From Planctomycetaceae bacterium TMED10 (GTDB lineage: Bacteria > Planctomycetota > Planctomycetia > Pirellulales > UBA7805), in contig NHBP01000027.1 of assembly GCA_002168195.1 (NCBI GenBank), positions 1,347-8,604 of the forward strand: 7,258 nt of DNA, read 5' to 3'. The notes under the pieces are model-generated. The model was not told the DNA's origin and did no database searches. It saw nothing but the letters and a program-made list of their open reading frames with translations. Positions within the stretch are counted from its first letter, which is position 1, and each line of letters begins with the position of its first letter. This document shows, piece after piece, positions 1-5,677 of this stretch. The position numbers and the translations under genes are program-made.

Positions 1-396
1 AGACTTTAAACGCGGAGCCACTTCGTCTGCGTTGAGCCGGCCGTCCTCGTTTTTATCCAGTGCCATTAGGCTTTTGCTTATCACGCTGATGGCACTACTT
101 TGTTTCTCAGCATTGGGTTTTCGTGCTTGTGGTTTATCGCTTTTTTTGCTGCACATATCGCACGACCTTTCGGAACAGCACGGCATTAAATCCTTGCTGC
201 GGTCATTCTTCTTAGCCATTTTTGTTTTCGGCTTTTTTGTCTTATTCGAGGCGCGGCGTACTTGGACATCGCCATCCTCATAGACGGTGACCTCAATCTG
301 GACTTTGACTGTGGGCGCTGGTTTATCGGCATAAGTGCCGGCGGTAGTGAAGCTGATCAACGCAGCTAATAAACATCCGTTTAGTCTTTTAAGCAT
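1..396 (-). CDS. Small exported EF-hand protein with a Cys cluster (C-terminus cut by window edge)
   Basis: The frame is open from an ATG at 394-396 to the left edge, giving 132 residues with no stop, so the C-terminus is missing. A signal peptide is visible: basic MLKR, hydrophobic residues 8-20, and a likely signal peptidase I site after TYA (residue 23). A short beta-like stretch follows (about 29-47), then a Lys-rich segment (51-68), four cysteines in the pattern CCx4CxxC (C73, C74, C79, C82), a second basic stretch, and a canonical EF-hand loop at 114-125 (D-x-N-x-D-G-x-L-x-x-x-E, all ligand positions filled). The protein is therefore probably extracytoplasmic and calcium binding. The cysteines could bind metal or form disulfides. 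A second EF-hand often follows the first, and would lie outside the window. GGAG at 405-408 sits 8 nt before the ATG and supports this start. It lies 56 nt after the dehydrogenase gene on the same strand. I do not recognise a named family and the function is unknown. Confidence 0.8.
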   Translation of the reverse strand, partial: MLKRLNGCLLAALISFTTAGTYADKPAPTVKVQIEVTVYEDGDVQVRRASNKTKKPKTKMAKKNDRSKDLMPCCSERSCDMCSKKSDKPQARKPNAEKQSSAISVISKSLMALDKNEDGRLNADEVAPRLKS

Positions 397-404
397 CTTA
401 AATT

Positions 405-408
405 CTCC
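405..408 (-). promoter_or_regulatory. Shine-Dalgarno of the EF-hand gene
   Basis: GGAG on the minus strand, 8 nt before the ATG at 394-396. It fixes the start of a gene whose start could otherwise be doubted, and the resulting N-terminus is a normal signal peptide. Confidence 0.55.
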
Positions 409-452
409 GAATCTCAAAAATATCCCCTGTGCTAGAAACACAACTTGTTTTC

Positions 453-1247
453 TCACATATCGCGCCCCGCGACAACCTTTCTTAATAAGGATGGAAATAA
501 TCGATTGAGCAGCGGAGCCCATGAATTCACGCCGCTCGATACAACCACTTCATCTTTTTGTTTTCGTAAAGCATGATAGATTCGTTCTGCACATTGCGCC
601 GGCGACATTCCGCCCTCGATCTGTGGTGTTGAGGTACCTCGGGGCGACCCTGCTGAATCAAGTGCATTCCGGGCGATGTTCGTTTTAACGTACCCCGGGC
701 ATACCGTGAGGCAGTGAATTCCTTGATTAGCAACCTCCGCACGCAAGCAATCCATAAAGCCGCATACTGCAAATTTTGATCCAGAGTAGCCGCTTCTGTT
801 TCTGGAGCCGACTTTACCGGCCACGCTGCTGATTGCAACGATCGATCCATTACCAGCTTCGAGCATATACGGCAGGACAGTTTTCACAACCGAGATTAAA
901 CCAAAATAATTTATTTCCATGACCGAGCGGTAAACGCGGAGAGAGTTTTCCTGCACGGTTGCCTTCTGCGATATCCCGGCGGCGTGAATGGCCATGTCGA
1001 CACGACCCAGCTTCGCCATGTGGTCAGAAGCAGTTTCCTGGGCACGATCTGCATCTGAGAAATCAACAGGAAATACAATTGCTTCGGAGCCAGCTATTTT
1101 CACAGCGTCAGCAACTTCACGCAAAGCTTCCACATTGCGTGCCGACAAAATAATCTGATTTTGGTGCGTGGCGAACTTCAGCGCAAGTTCACGGCCAATG
1201 CCGGAAGATGCGCCCGTAATCCAGATAGTCTTTCCTGTCACTTCCAT
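453..1247 (-). CDS. Classical short-chain dehydrogenase/reductase (SDR)
   Basis: The product has 264 residues, the usual length for a classical SDR, and is an NAD(P)(H)-dependent oxidoreductase with a Rossmann fold, probably cytoplasmic. The motifs are all in place: TGASSGIG at 11-18 (cofactor loop), HAAG at 88-91 (variant of NNAG), N113 in the EINYFG segment, and the catalytic set S141, Y154 and K158 (YSGSK), followed by PG at 184-185. R37, just after the second strand (SAR), favours NADP(H) over NAD(H). The C-terminal segment with WAPLLNRLFP resembles the DHRS7-like branch, whose members act on varied ketones, steroids or lipid intermediates, so the substrate cannot be named. The start is set by the cofactor motif beginning at residue 11. 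There is no good Shine-Dalgarno, an ATG 8 nt upstream (1253-1255) is out of frame, and the peptidase gene ends only 32 nt upstream, so translation may depend on that gene being translated. Confidence 0.93.
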   Translation of the reverse strand: MEVTGKTIWITGASSGIGRELALKFATHQNQIILSARNVEALREVADAVKIAGSEAIVFPVDFSDADRAQETASDHMAKLGRVDMAIHAAGISQKATVQENSLRVYRSVMEINYFGLISVVKTVLPYMLEAGNGSIVAISSVAGKVGSRNRSGYSGSKFAVCGFMDCLRAEVANQGIHCLTVCPGYVKTNIARNALDSAGSPRGTSTPQIEGGMSPAQCAERIYHALRKQKDEVVVSSGVNSWAPLLNRLFPSLLRKVVAGRDM

Positions 1248-1279
1248 TCCGCCATGATAGGGCGCAGGTGGTTTGTGCG

Positions 1280-2671
1280 TTAAGCCCCGGCGTGAGTCCT
1301 GGGTGGGCGACGGAAAATCAAAATAAGACCTAGTAATGCAGTAAAAATAAGGACGATCGCCGACGGTTCGGGGACCGCCACTAATCCGCCGGTATCGTAG
1401 AGTGAAACTTCTGGGTCCCCATAAAGGTTAGCGCCCACATGGTTGTGCCAATACCAGCATCGATTAAAGAGTGTGCTATCCCGCTTCAGTTCCATCAGGG
1501 CTTTACCAACAGAAAGTTGATCGATTGCGATTCGGGATATGTATCCATAGCCCAGGCCAGCGATCCCTGAAATGTGCCAGTCATCCGTTAGGTCGACCTC
1601 GGATCCCGGTCCATGACTGATTTCCGTAAAACCCACCGTTGCTATCGCACCGTTGATAAGAAGTTCATAACTTAAGTTATTGGTATTGCTGGGCTTGGAA
1701 TTCAGGCACGATGCTTGCCACGTCATGACGGGGAAATTATCGTCGAGGGTTGCCGCGGTAGTCGTGTTCATTACGGCAGCGGCTCCAGTTCCTCCTCCAT
1801 GCGTCAGCCACGTGACAACTCCTGGATGCGTTGCGTCCCAGCCCGCTTTGACGTTAGGAATCGTACAGGTGCTTGCATCCGGGGGATCCGAGAGCGGCAC
1901 CCCGATCGAATCGTATACACGATAGTCGTTGATACCGTTCGGCTGTAAAAGATCGTCTTTGATCTGCTCGCCGTAAAAGAGTCGGTTCGCTCCTTCAGCT
2001 GCAATCAAGGTCGTATTCCTCCAACTGATGTCGGTCTCGTTTTGATAGTTGATGGTTTTCGTTAAGATGTGGTCGAGGTCTTGAACGCTCTGGTTAAACA
2101 GACTCTGATTATTACCGGTGCCATAAACAGGGATTCGCCCGACATACATTTCATGATTGCGGTCGATGCCCCCAGTCCCAAAATCACCCGTAATGGAGCC
2201 GAATTCCCCATATTCATTATCACCATCTAAATCCCAATTGCCCGTTGTGTCCGCGTAGTAATAGTCCGACGGGACTGGAATTTTAGTGAAACTACTCCCG
2301 TCGTCAGGGTTTCGTGGGTAAAGGGTCTTCATCGGGATTGGGCCCACTGAATCCCGCGGATCACCGACAATGAGAAGATATTCGAGATTATGCTGATTAT
2401 GAGCGCTCTGTAAAAATCCCCGGAGTGCTTCGGCTGCATTGTCGCCTGTCAGCCCGCCACCACCCCAGTCTGTTTCGTCGAAAATCTGGACGTTAAAACC
2501 CCGAGATGCTTTATGCGCCTCAAACGTAGAGAGCATGGTGGACGCAGACCGAATTTCAGAAGTCGTCACGATCCCGTAACCGTTTGCGAACAAAGCGGAC
2601 GTGGTGCCCGCAAGAATAAGACCGAGTACGAATGATGTCAGTCTAGAGCATAAGTGTGAAAGCACTCTCAT
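1280..2671 (-). CDS. Peptidase C25 (gingipain-like) cysteine protease with PEP-CTERM tail
   Basis: The product has 463 residues. A signal peptide (about 1-29, hydrophobic 12-28) sends it across the inner membrane. The mature part looks like a C25-family catalytic domain: LLIVGDP at 99-105, an acidic putative calcium site WDLDGDNEYGE at 146-156, VGRIP at 177-181, the probable catalytic histidine H291 in THGGG, the probable catalytic cysteine C322 in ASC, and a GANLYGDPEV segment at 413-422 typical of the domain end. The C-terminus carries VPEPS (433-437), a hydrophobic helix (about 437-453) and RR (454-455), a PEP-CTERM sorting signal expected to be processed by an exosortase outside the window. 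It is therefore likely an exported, envelope-attached or released endopeptidase. It lacks the long adhesin regions of Porphyromonas gingipains and any obvious large propeptide. Cleavage specificity cannot be read from sequence. GAGGGG lies 6 nt before the start. Confidence 0.88.
   Translation of the reverse strand: MRVLSHLCSRLTSFVLGLILAGTTSALFANGYGIVTTSEIRSASTMLSTFEAHKASRGFNVQIFDETDWGGGGLTGDNAAEALRGFLQSAHNQHNLEYLLIVGDPRDSVGPIPMKTLYPRNPDDGSSFTKIPVPSDYYYADTTGNWDLDGDNEYGEFGSITGDFGTGGIDRNHEMYVGRIPVYGTGNNQSLFNQSVQDLDHILTKTINYQNETDISWRNTTLIAAEGANRLFYGEQIKDDLLQPNGINDYRVYDSIGVPLSDPPDASTCTIPNVKAGWDATHPGVVTWLTHGGGTGAAAVMNTTTAATLDDNFPVMTWQASCLNSKPSNTNNLSYELLINGAIATVGFTEISHGPGSEVDLTDDWHISGIAGLGYGYISRIAIDQLSVGKALMELKRDSTLFNRCWYWHNHVGANLYGDPEVSLYDTGGLVAVPEPSAIVLIFTALLGLILIFRRPPRTHAGA
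1283..1372 (-). other. PEP-CTERM sorting signal of the C25 peptidase
   Basis: Residues 434-463 encode PEP, then a hydrophobic helix of about 17 residues, then RR and a short polar tail. This three-part layout is the known substrate signal of exosortases. Finding it implies, by knowledge of the system and not from this window, that the genome encodes an exosortase. The tail after RR is somewhat long (PPRTHAGA). Confidence 0.8.
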
Positions 2672-2677
2672 CAGCTA

Positions 2678-2683
2678 CCCCTC
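2678..2683 (-). promoter_or_regulatory. Shine-Dalgarno of the C25 peptidase gene
   Basis: GAGGGG on the minus strand, 6 nt before the ATG at 2669-2671. It supports the annotated start, which also gives a normal signal peptide. Confidence 0.6.
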
Positions 2684-2799
2684 AAAATAACGTGACCCGT
2701 TGTACTGGCTGGAACTGGCTCCTCTTCCAACACGACCCATCTTATCGCTCATACCTTACCCGCCGCAAGCATTTTCGAGTTTTTCAGTGCGATAAATGT

Positions 2800-2820
2800 C
2801 GAATTAAGTCTGATAATTCG
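2800..2820. repeat. Inverted repeat CGAATTA-N7-TAATTCG (possible operator)
   Basis: The two 7-nt arms at 2800-2806 and 2814-2820 are perfect reverse complements around a 7-nt spacer, giving a 21-bp dyad centred on 2810. Size and symmetry suit a dimeric DNA-binding regulator. It lies about 55 bp upstream of the candidate lemA promoter and 130 bp upstream of the peptidase start. A T-rich run follows on the plus strand, so a weak hairpin terminator is an alternative, but no rightward gene ends here. Confidence 0.4.
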
Positions 2821-2875
2821 CCATTTCTTTTTTTATTTGCAGTTCCATGAACCCGTGATGAAGCAGGTGTTACGC

Positions 2876-2904
2876 ATGTCATATTTCGATAAACTGTGGA
2901 TAAT
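2876..2904 (+). promoter_or_regulatory. Candidate sigma70-type promoter for lemA-M48
   Basis: ATGTCA (2876-2881, 4 of 6 to TTGACA) and GATAAT (2899-2904, 5 of 6 to TATAAT) are separated by 17 bp, the optimal spacing. Transcription would start near 2911, leaving a leader of about 45 nt before the lemA ATG. This is a pattern match only, and promoter consensus in planctomycetes is less well defined. Confidence 0.35.
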
Positions 2905-2941
2905 CAGCAATAGCTTGGGTTATACCACCAAACATTCGATT

Positions 2942-2947
2942 AGGAGG
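2942..2947 (+). promoter_or_regulatory. Strong Shine-Dalgarno of lemA
   Basis: AGGAGG lies 8 nt before the ATG at 2956. It is the best ribosome binding site in the window and contrasts with the downstream M48 gene, which has none. Confidence 0.75.
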
Positions 2948-2955
2948 GGACATCT

Positions 2956-3549
2956 ATGCTCCTAGGAATCATCGTAGCAATTGGCGTTGTCATACTGCTT
3001 GTCATCTTCTGGGTTATTGCTACCTATAACAAACTTGTGACGTTGCGCAATCGATTTAAAAACGCGTTTGCACAGATAAGTGTCCAACTGAAAAGGCGCC
3101 ACGATCTTATTCCGAATCTCGTGGAGACCGCAAAAGCGTATATGGCTCATGAACGGGAAACGCTTGAAGCGGTAACCAAAGCAAGGAATATTGCGACGCA
3201 GGCTGGCAGTGCGGCCGAAGGAAAACCGGGTGATCCTGGCCTCATGAAAGCACTTGCGGGAGCGGAGAGCCAACTCGGTTCGGCACTCGGACGTTTAATG
3301 CTTGTGGCCGAAGCATACCCCGATTTGAAGGCAAATCAGAATATGCTTTCATTGCAGGAAGAATTATCGTCAACGGAAAATAAAGTATCTTTCTCTCGAC
3401 AGGCATATAACGACTCAGTTATGGCCTATAACGTTCAACGAGAGGTATTTCCCTCGTCTGTCATCGCCGGCAGCTTCGGCTTTGATCAGGCTGAACTTTT
3501 CGAACTTGAAAAACCGGAAGAGAAAGAAGCCCCCGAGGTAAAATTTTAA
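2956..3549 (+). CDS. lemA: LemA family membrane protein
   Basis: The product has 197 residues, full length for the family. One N-terminal transmembrane helix (about 3-22) is followed by a helical soluble domain. Family signatures run in order: YNKLV at 24-28 with RNRF at 31-34, the stretch from QLKRRHDLIPNLVET (44-58), HERETLE (65-71), AR at 77-78, YPDLKAN (121-127), LQEELSSTEN (133-142), RQAYND (148-153) and a final PSS...GF segment (166-176). LemA proteins have a long alpha-helical bundle, and their biochemical role is not established. They are often encoded next to M48 metallopeptidases or TPM-domain proteins and are thought to act in envelope processes. The M48 gene begins 24 nt downstream, so the two are very probably co-transcribed and may form a membrane complex. 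The C-terminus ends in an acidic, Lys/Glu/Pro-rich tail (183-197). Confidence 0.96.
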   Translation: MLLGIIVAIGVVILLVIFWVIATYNKLVTLRNRFKNAFAQISVQLKRRHDLIPNLVETAKAYMAHERETLEAVTKARNIATQAGSAAEGKPGDPGLMKALAGAESQLGSALGRLMLVAEAYPDLKANQNMLSLQEELSSTENKVSFSRQAYNDSVMAYNVQREVFPSSVIAGSFGFDQAELFELEKPEEKEAPEVKF

Positions 3550-3573
3550 TCGAATCGTTCGGGTTCGCAGCGC

Positions 3574-5613
3574 ATGGACTTTTTTGAACACCAGGAAACC
3601 GCCCGTCGCCGAAGCGGAATTCTAATTTGTCTGTTTATTGCAGCGATCGTCGCTATTATTGCGACGACATACATTAGTTTATGTGCCCTCTCTCCACTCT
3701 CCCATGCAATAACCTCACAGTCTGATTCGCGATACGAAAACCAGGCAACGACTGCCGATAGGTTGGCTCAGCAATTTCATTGGTGGCAGCCAAAACTATT
3801 GTTGTTCTCTGTTGCCGCTACACTCGTCATCATCGCCAGCGGGAGTCTTTACAAGATCGCAGAACTTCGCGGTGGTGGTCAGGTGATTGCCACCTCGTTG
3901 GGCGGTGAACTCATTTCGCATGACAATTCCAGTGATCCGGCATTGCGGCAACTTTTGAATATTGTTGATGAAATGTCGCTCGCTTCCGGCATTCCCGTAC
4001 CCCCGGTCTATGTACTTGCACATGAGTCAAGCATCAATGCATTCGCGGCTGGCTATACTCCCAATAGCGCTGTGATTGGCGTCAGCCAGGGCGCTATCGA
4101 CACATTGTCCCGTGACGAACTTCAGGGGGTAATTGCGCACGAGTATAGCCATATTCTTAACGGAGACATGCGTACCAATATTCGAATCATGGGCGTACTT
4201 CACGGAATATTGCTAATAGCCATTATAGGCTTTTACATGATCCGGATTACAGCATATTCCGGAACACGCCAGCGGGGTAAAAATAACCCAGCTATCTATT
4301 TGATGTTGATAGGGATCGCGATCGTGATGATCGGCTCCGTAGGTTTGTTTTTTGGGCGACTTATCAAGGCATCGCTCTCCAGGCAGCGAGAGTATCTTGC
4401 AGACGCATCTGCAGTCCAGTTCACCCGGAATCCTTATGGGATCGGAGGTGCGTTAAAAAAAATAAACGAGACTGTCCATGGCTCGCGCATAAAAAATCCT
4501 GAGGCCGAAGTTGCGAGCCACATGTTTTTTGGCAATGCACGCCGAACGAGTCTGATCGCGCTATTATCTACCCACCCTCCGCTCACCGATCGAATTCGTC
4601 GAATTGCCCCTTCGTTGATCGAACTACACGATGCAGTCAAAGAGACTCCAGCAGCCAGCAAGACTTTGCATACCGAAGCATTGAGTGGGTTTTCAAATCA
4701 AAGCAACAGCTTAAATGCTTCCGGGCACAATAAGATTGCGGTTGACCAAGCGACCATCGGCACTGCAGGAATTGTGGCCGGTTGCGATTCCAAGCCCATC
4801 GATGCGATACCGTCCCGATACGTCCCGGAGTCGGACCCGCATTTCCCTCCGACCCTTTTAGCAGCAGCACACCAATCGTATTCCGCACGAATCATCGTGT
4901 GTTCCATATTATTAAGTGCAGATACTGAGGTCAGGCCATTGCAGCTATCATCGGTCAGGCAATATCTTGGCAAAGCCGCGAAACAAACTGCCAATGATTA
5001 TTACAATGCCATGGAAGGTTTTGATAATTTCAACAAACTTCAACTCCTAGATATTTGCCATGCAGCATTGATGAGCCTTACGACCTCTCAGGTTGAAGAC
5101 TTAAAGAAAACAATCAATGCACTGATACGTGCCGATCAGCAAATTGGACTTTTTGAATTCATGGTTGAAAGAGTTATTGCTTCGCGGTTTGTGGAACACC
5201 CCGATGTGACTCAATCACAGGGCACCCGGGCCTATAAATCGTATCGACCGTACAAAGAGTCGATCTCTACATTAGTCGCGGCTATATCGTACGCTTCCGG
5301 TTTAAGCGAAGACGTTTGTGATGAGCAATTTCATCGAACGATGCACAGATTTTTTCCGAACGGTCGTCAACTACGTCCACTTTCGCGTTCATCTCTTACG
5401 CTTCACGTAGTAAGTGATGCTATGGATCACCTCACGACGTCATCACGTAGAATCAAACAACTCGTCCTAGATGCAGCAGTATTTTGCTGCGAATGCGACA
5501 GAGAGACGACAATCCACGAATTAGAACTGATTCGAGCACTAAGCGCTTCGCTGGGGCTTCCGCCGCCCGCACTCGCTCGGCCCGTCTCAACGACCGGAAC
5601 CAATCCGAAATAA
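3574..5613 (+). CDS. Membrane-bound M48 zinc metallopeptidase with C-terminal helical extension
   Basis: The product has 679 residues. It is an HtpX-like integral membrane protease, predicted to cleave misfolded or regulatory membrane proteins with its catalytic site on the cytoplasmic side. Likely transmembrane helices lie at about 14-37, 74-91, 205-223 and 240-262. The zinc site is complete: HEYSH at 189-193 (H189, E190, H193) and E273 in REYLADA as third ligand. THPPLTDR (333-340) closes the peptidase domain. About 330 further residues, beyond the roughly 290-residue HtpX length, include a low-complexity Ser/Asn/Ala linker (about 355-425) and helical repeats with an AD-x4-LFEF segment (520-529) and a final CD-x8-ELELIRAL segment (641-656) followed by GLPPPAL. 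From memory this extension recurs in LemA-linked M48 proteins of several phyla, and its layout recalls TerB-like domains. Its role is unknown. The start is chosen by the conserved MDFFEHQE opening. No Shine-Dalgarno precedes it, so it probably relies on coupling to lemA, 24 nt upstream. Confidence 0.95.
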   Translation: MDFFEHQETARRRSGILICLFIAAIVAIIATTYISLCALSPLSHAITSQSDSRYENQATTADRLAQQFHWWQPKLLLFSVAATLVIIASGSLYKIAELRGGGQVIATSLGGELISHDNSSDPALRQLLNIVDEMSLASGIPVPPVYVLAHESSINAFAAGYTPNSAVIGVSQGAIDTLSRDELQGVIAHEYSHILNGDMRTNIRIMGVLHGILLIAIIGFYMIRITAYSGTRQRGKNNPAIYLMLIGIAIVMIGSVGLFFGRLIKASLSRQREYLADASAVQFTRNPYGIGGALKKINETVHGSRIKNPEAEVASHMFFGNARRTSLIALLSTHPPLTDRIRRIAPSLIELHDAVKETPAASKTLHTEALSGFSNQSNSLNASGHNKIAVDQATIGTAGIVAGCDSKPIDAIPSRYVPESDPHFPPTLLAAAHQSYSARIIVCSILLSADTEVRPLQLSSVRQYLGKAAKQTANDYYNAMEGFDNFNKLQLLDICHAALMSLTTSQVEDLKKTINALIRADQQIGLFEFMVERVIASRFVEHPDVTQSQGTRAYKSYRPYKESISTLVAAISYASGLSEDVCDEQFHRTMHRFFPNGRQLRPLSRSSLTLHVVSDAMDHLTTSSRRIKQLVLDAAVFCCECDRETTIHELELIRALSASLGLPPPALARPVSTTGTNPK

Positions 5614-5677
5614 GCAGCGCGGTTCGCCAGTATCCCGGAATATTCAACCGGCCGGAGGAACAACGCAGGTTCCCAAT
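5614..5677. other. Short convergent intergenic spacer
   Basis: These 64 bp separate the 3' ends of the M48 gene and the leftward right-hand gene. It contains CCGG elements and a GAATATTC palindrome, but no GC-rich stem followed by a T run on either strand, so I call no intrinsic terminator. Transcripts may overlap into the opposite gene or end by Rho. Confidence 0.6.

Larger units (their letters stand above)
2672..2955. promoter_or_regulatory. Divergent intergenic region between the C25 peptidase and lemA
   Basis: These 284 bp separate two genes transcribed away from each other and must hold promoters for both. Visible contents are the C25 Shine-Dalgarno (2678-2683), an inverted repeat (2800-2820), a T-rich run (about 2824-2838), a sigma70-like promoter candidate facing lemA (2876-2904) and the lemA Shine-Dalgarno (2942-2947). 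I could not pick a convincing promoter for the leftward genes. An open frame across 2656-2850 overlaps the peptidase start, lacks any recognisable protein signature and is not called. Confidence 0.7.

Noticed and set aside
32..283. Plus-strand open frame of 83 codons with hydrophobic translation
   Set aside because: It lies antisense to the EF-hand gene, which has a signal peptide, a Shine-Dalgarno and a perfect EF-hand loop. The hydrophobicity is the shadow of the Lys-rich segments read on the other strand.
426..452. AAACA-N5-TGTTT hairpin between the SDR and EF-hand genes as a terminator
   Set aside because: The stem is 5 bp, almost all A-T, and is not followed by a T run on the minus strand.
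2656..2850. Plus-strand open frame in the divergent region
   Set aside because: It starts inside the peptidase coding sequence, has no ribosome binding site or recognisable protein features, and covers the expected promoter and the dyad.
5636..5656. CCGG/GAATATTC palindromic elements as a bidirectional terminator
   Set aside because: The possible stem is only about 4 bp and no T run follows on either strand.
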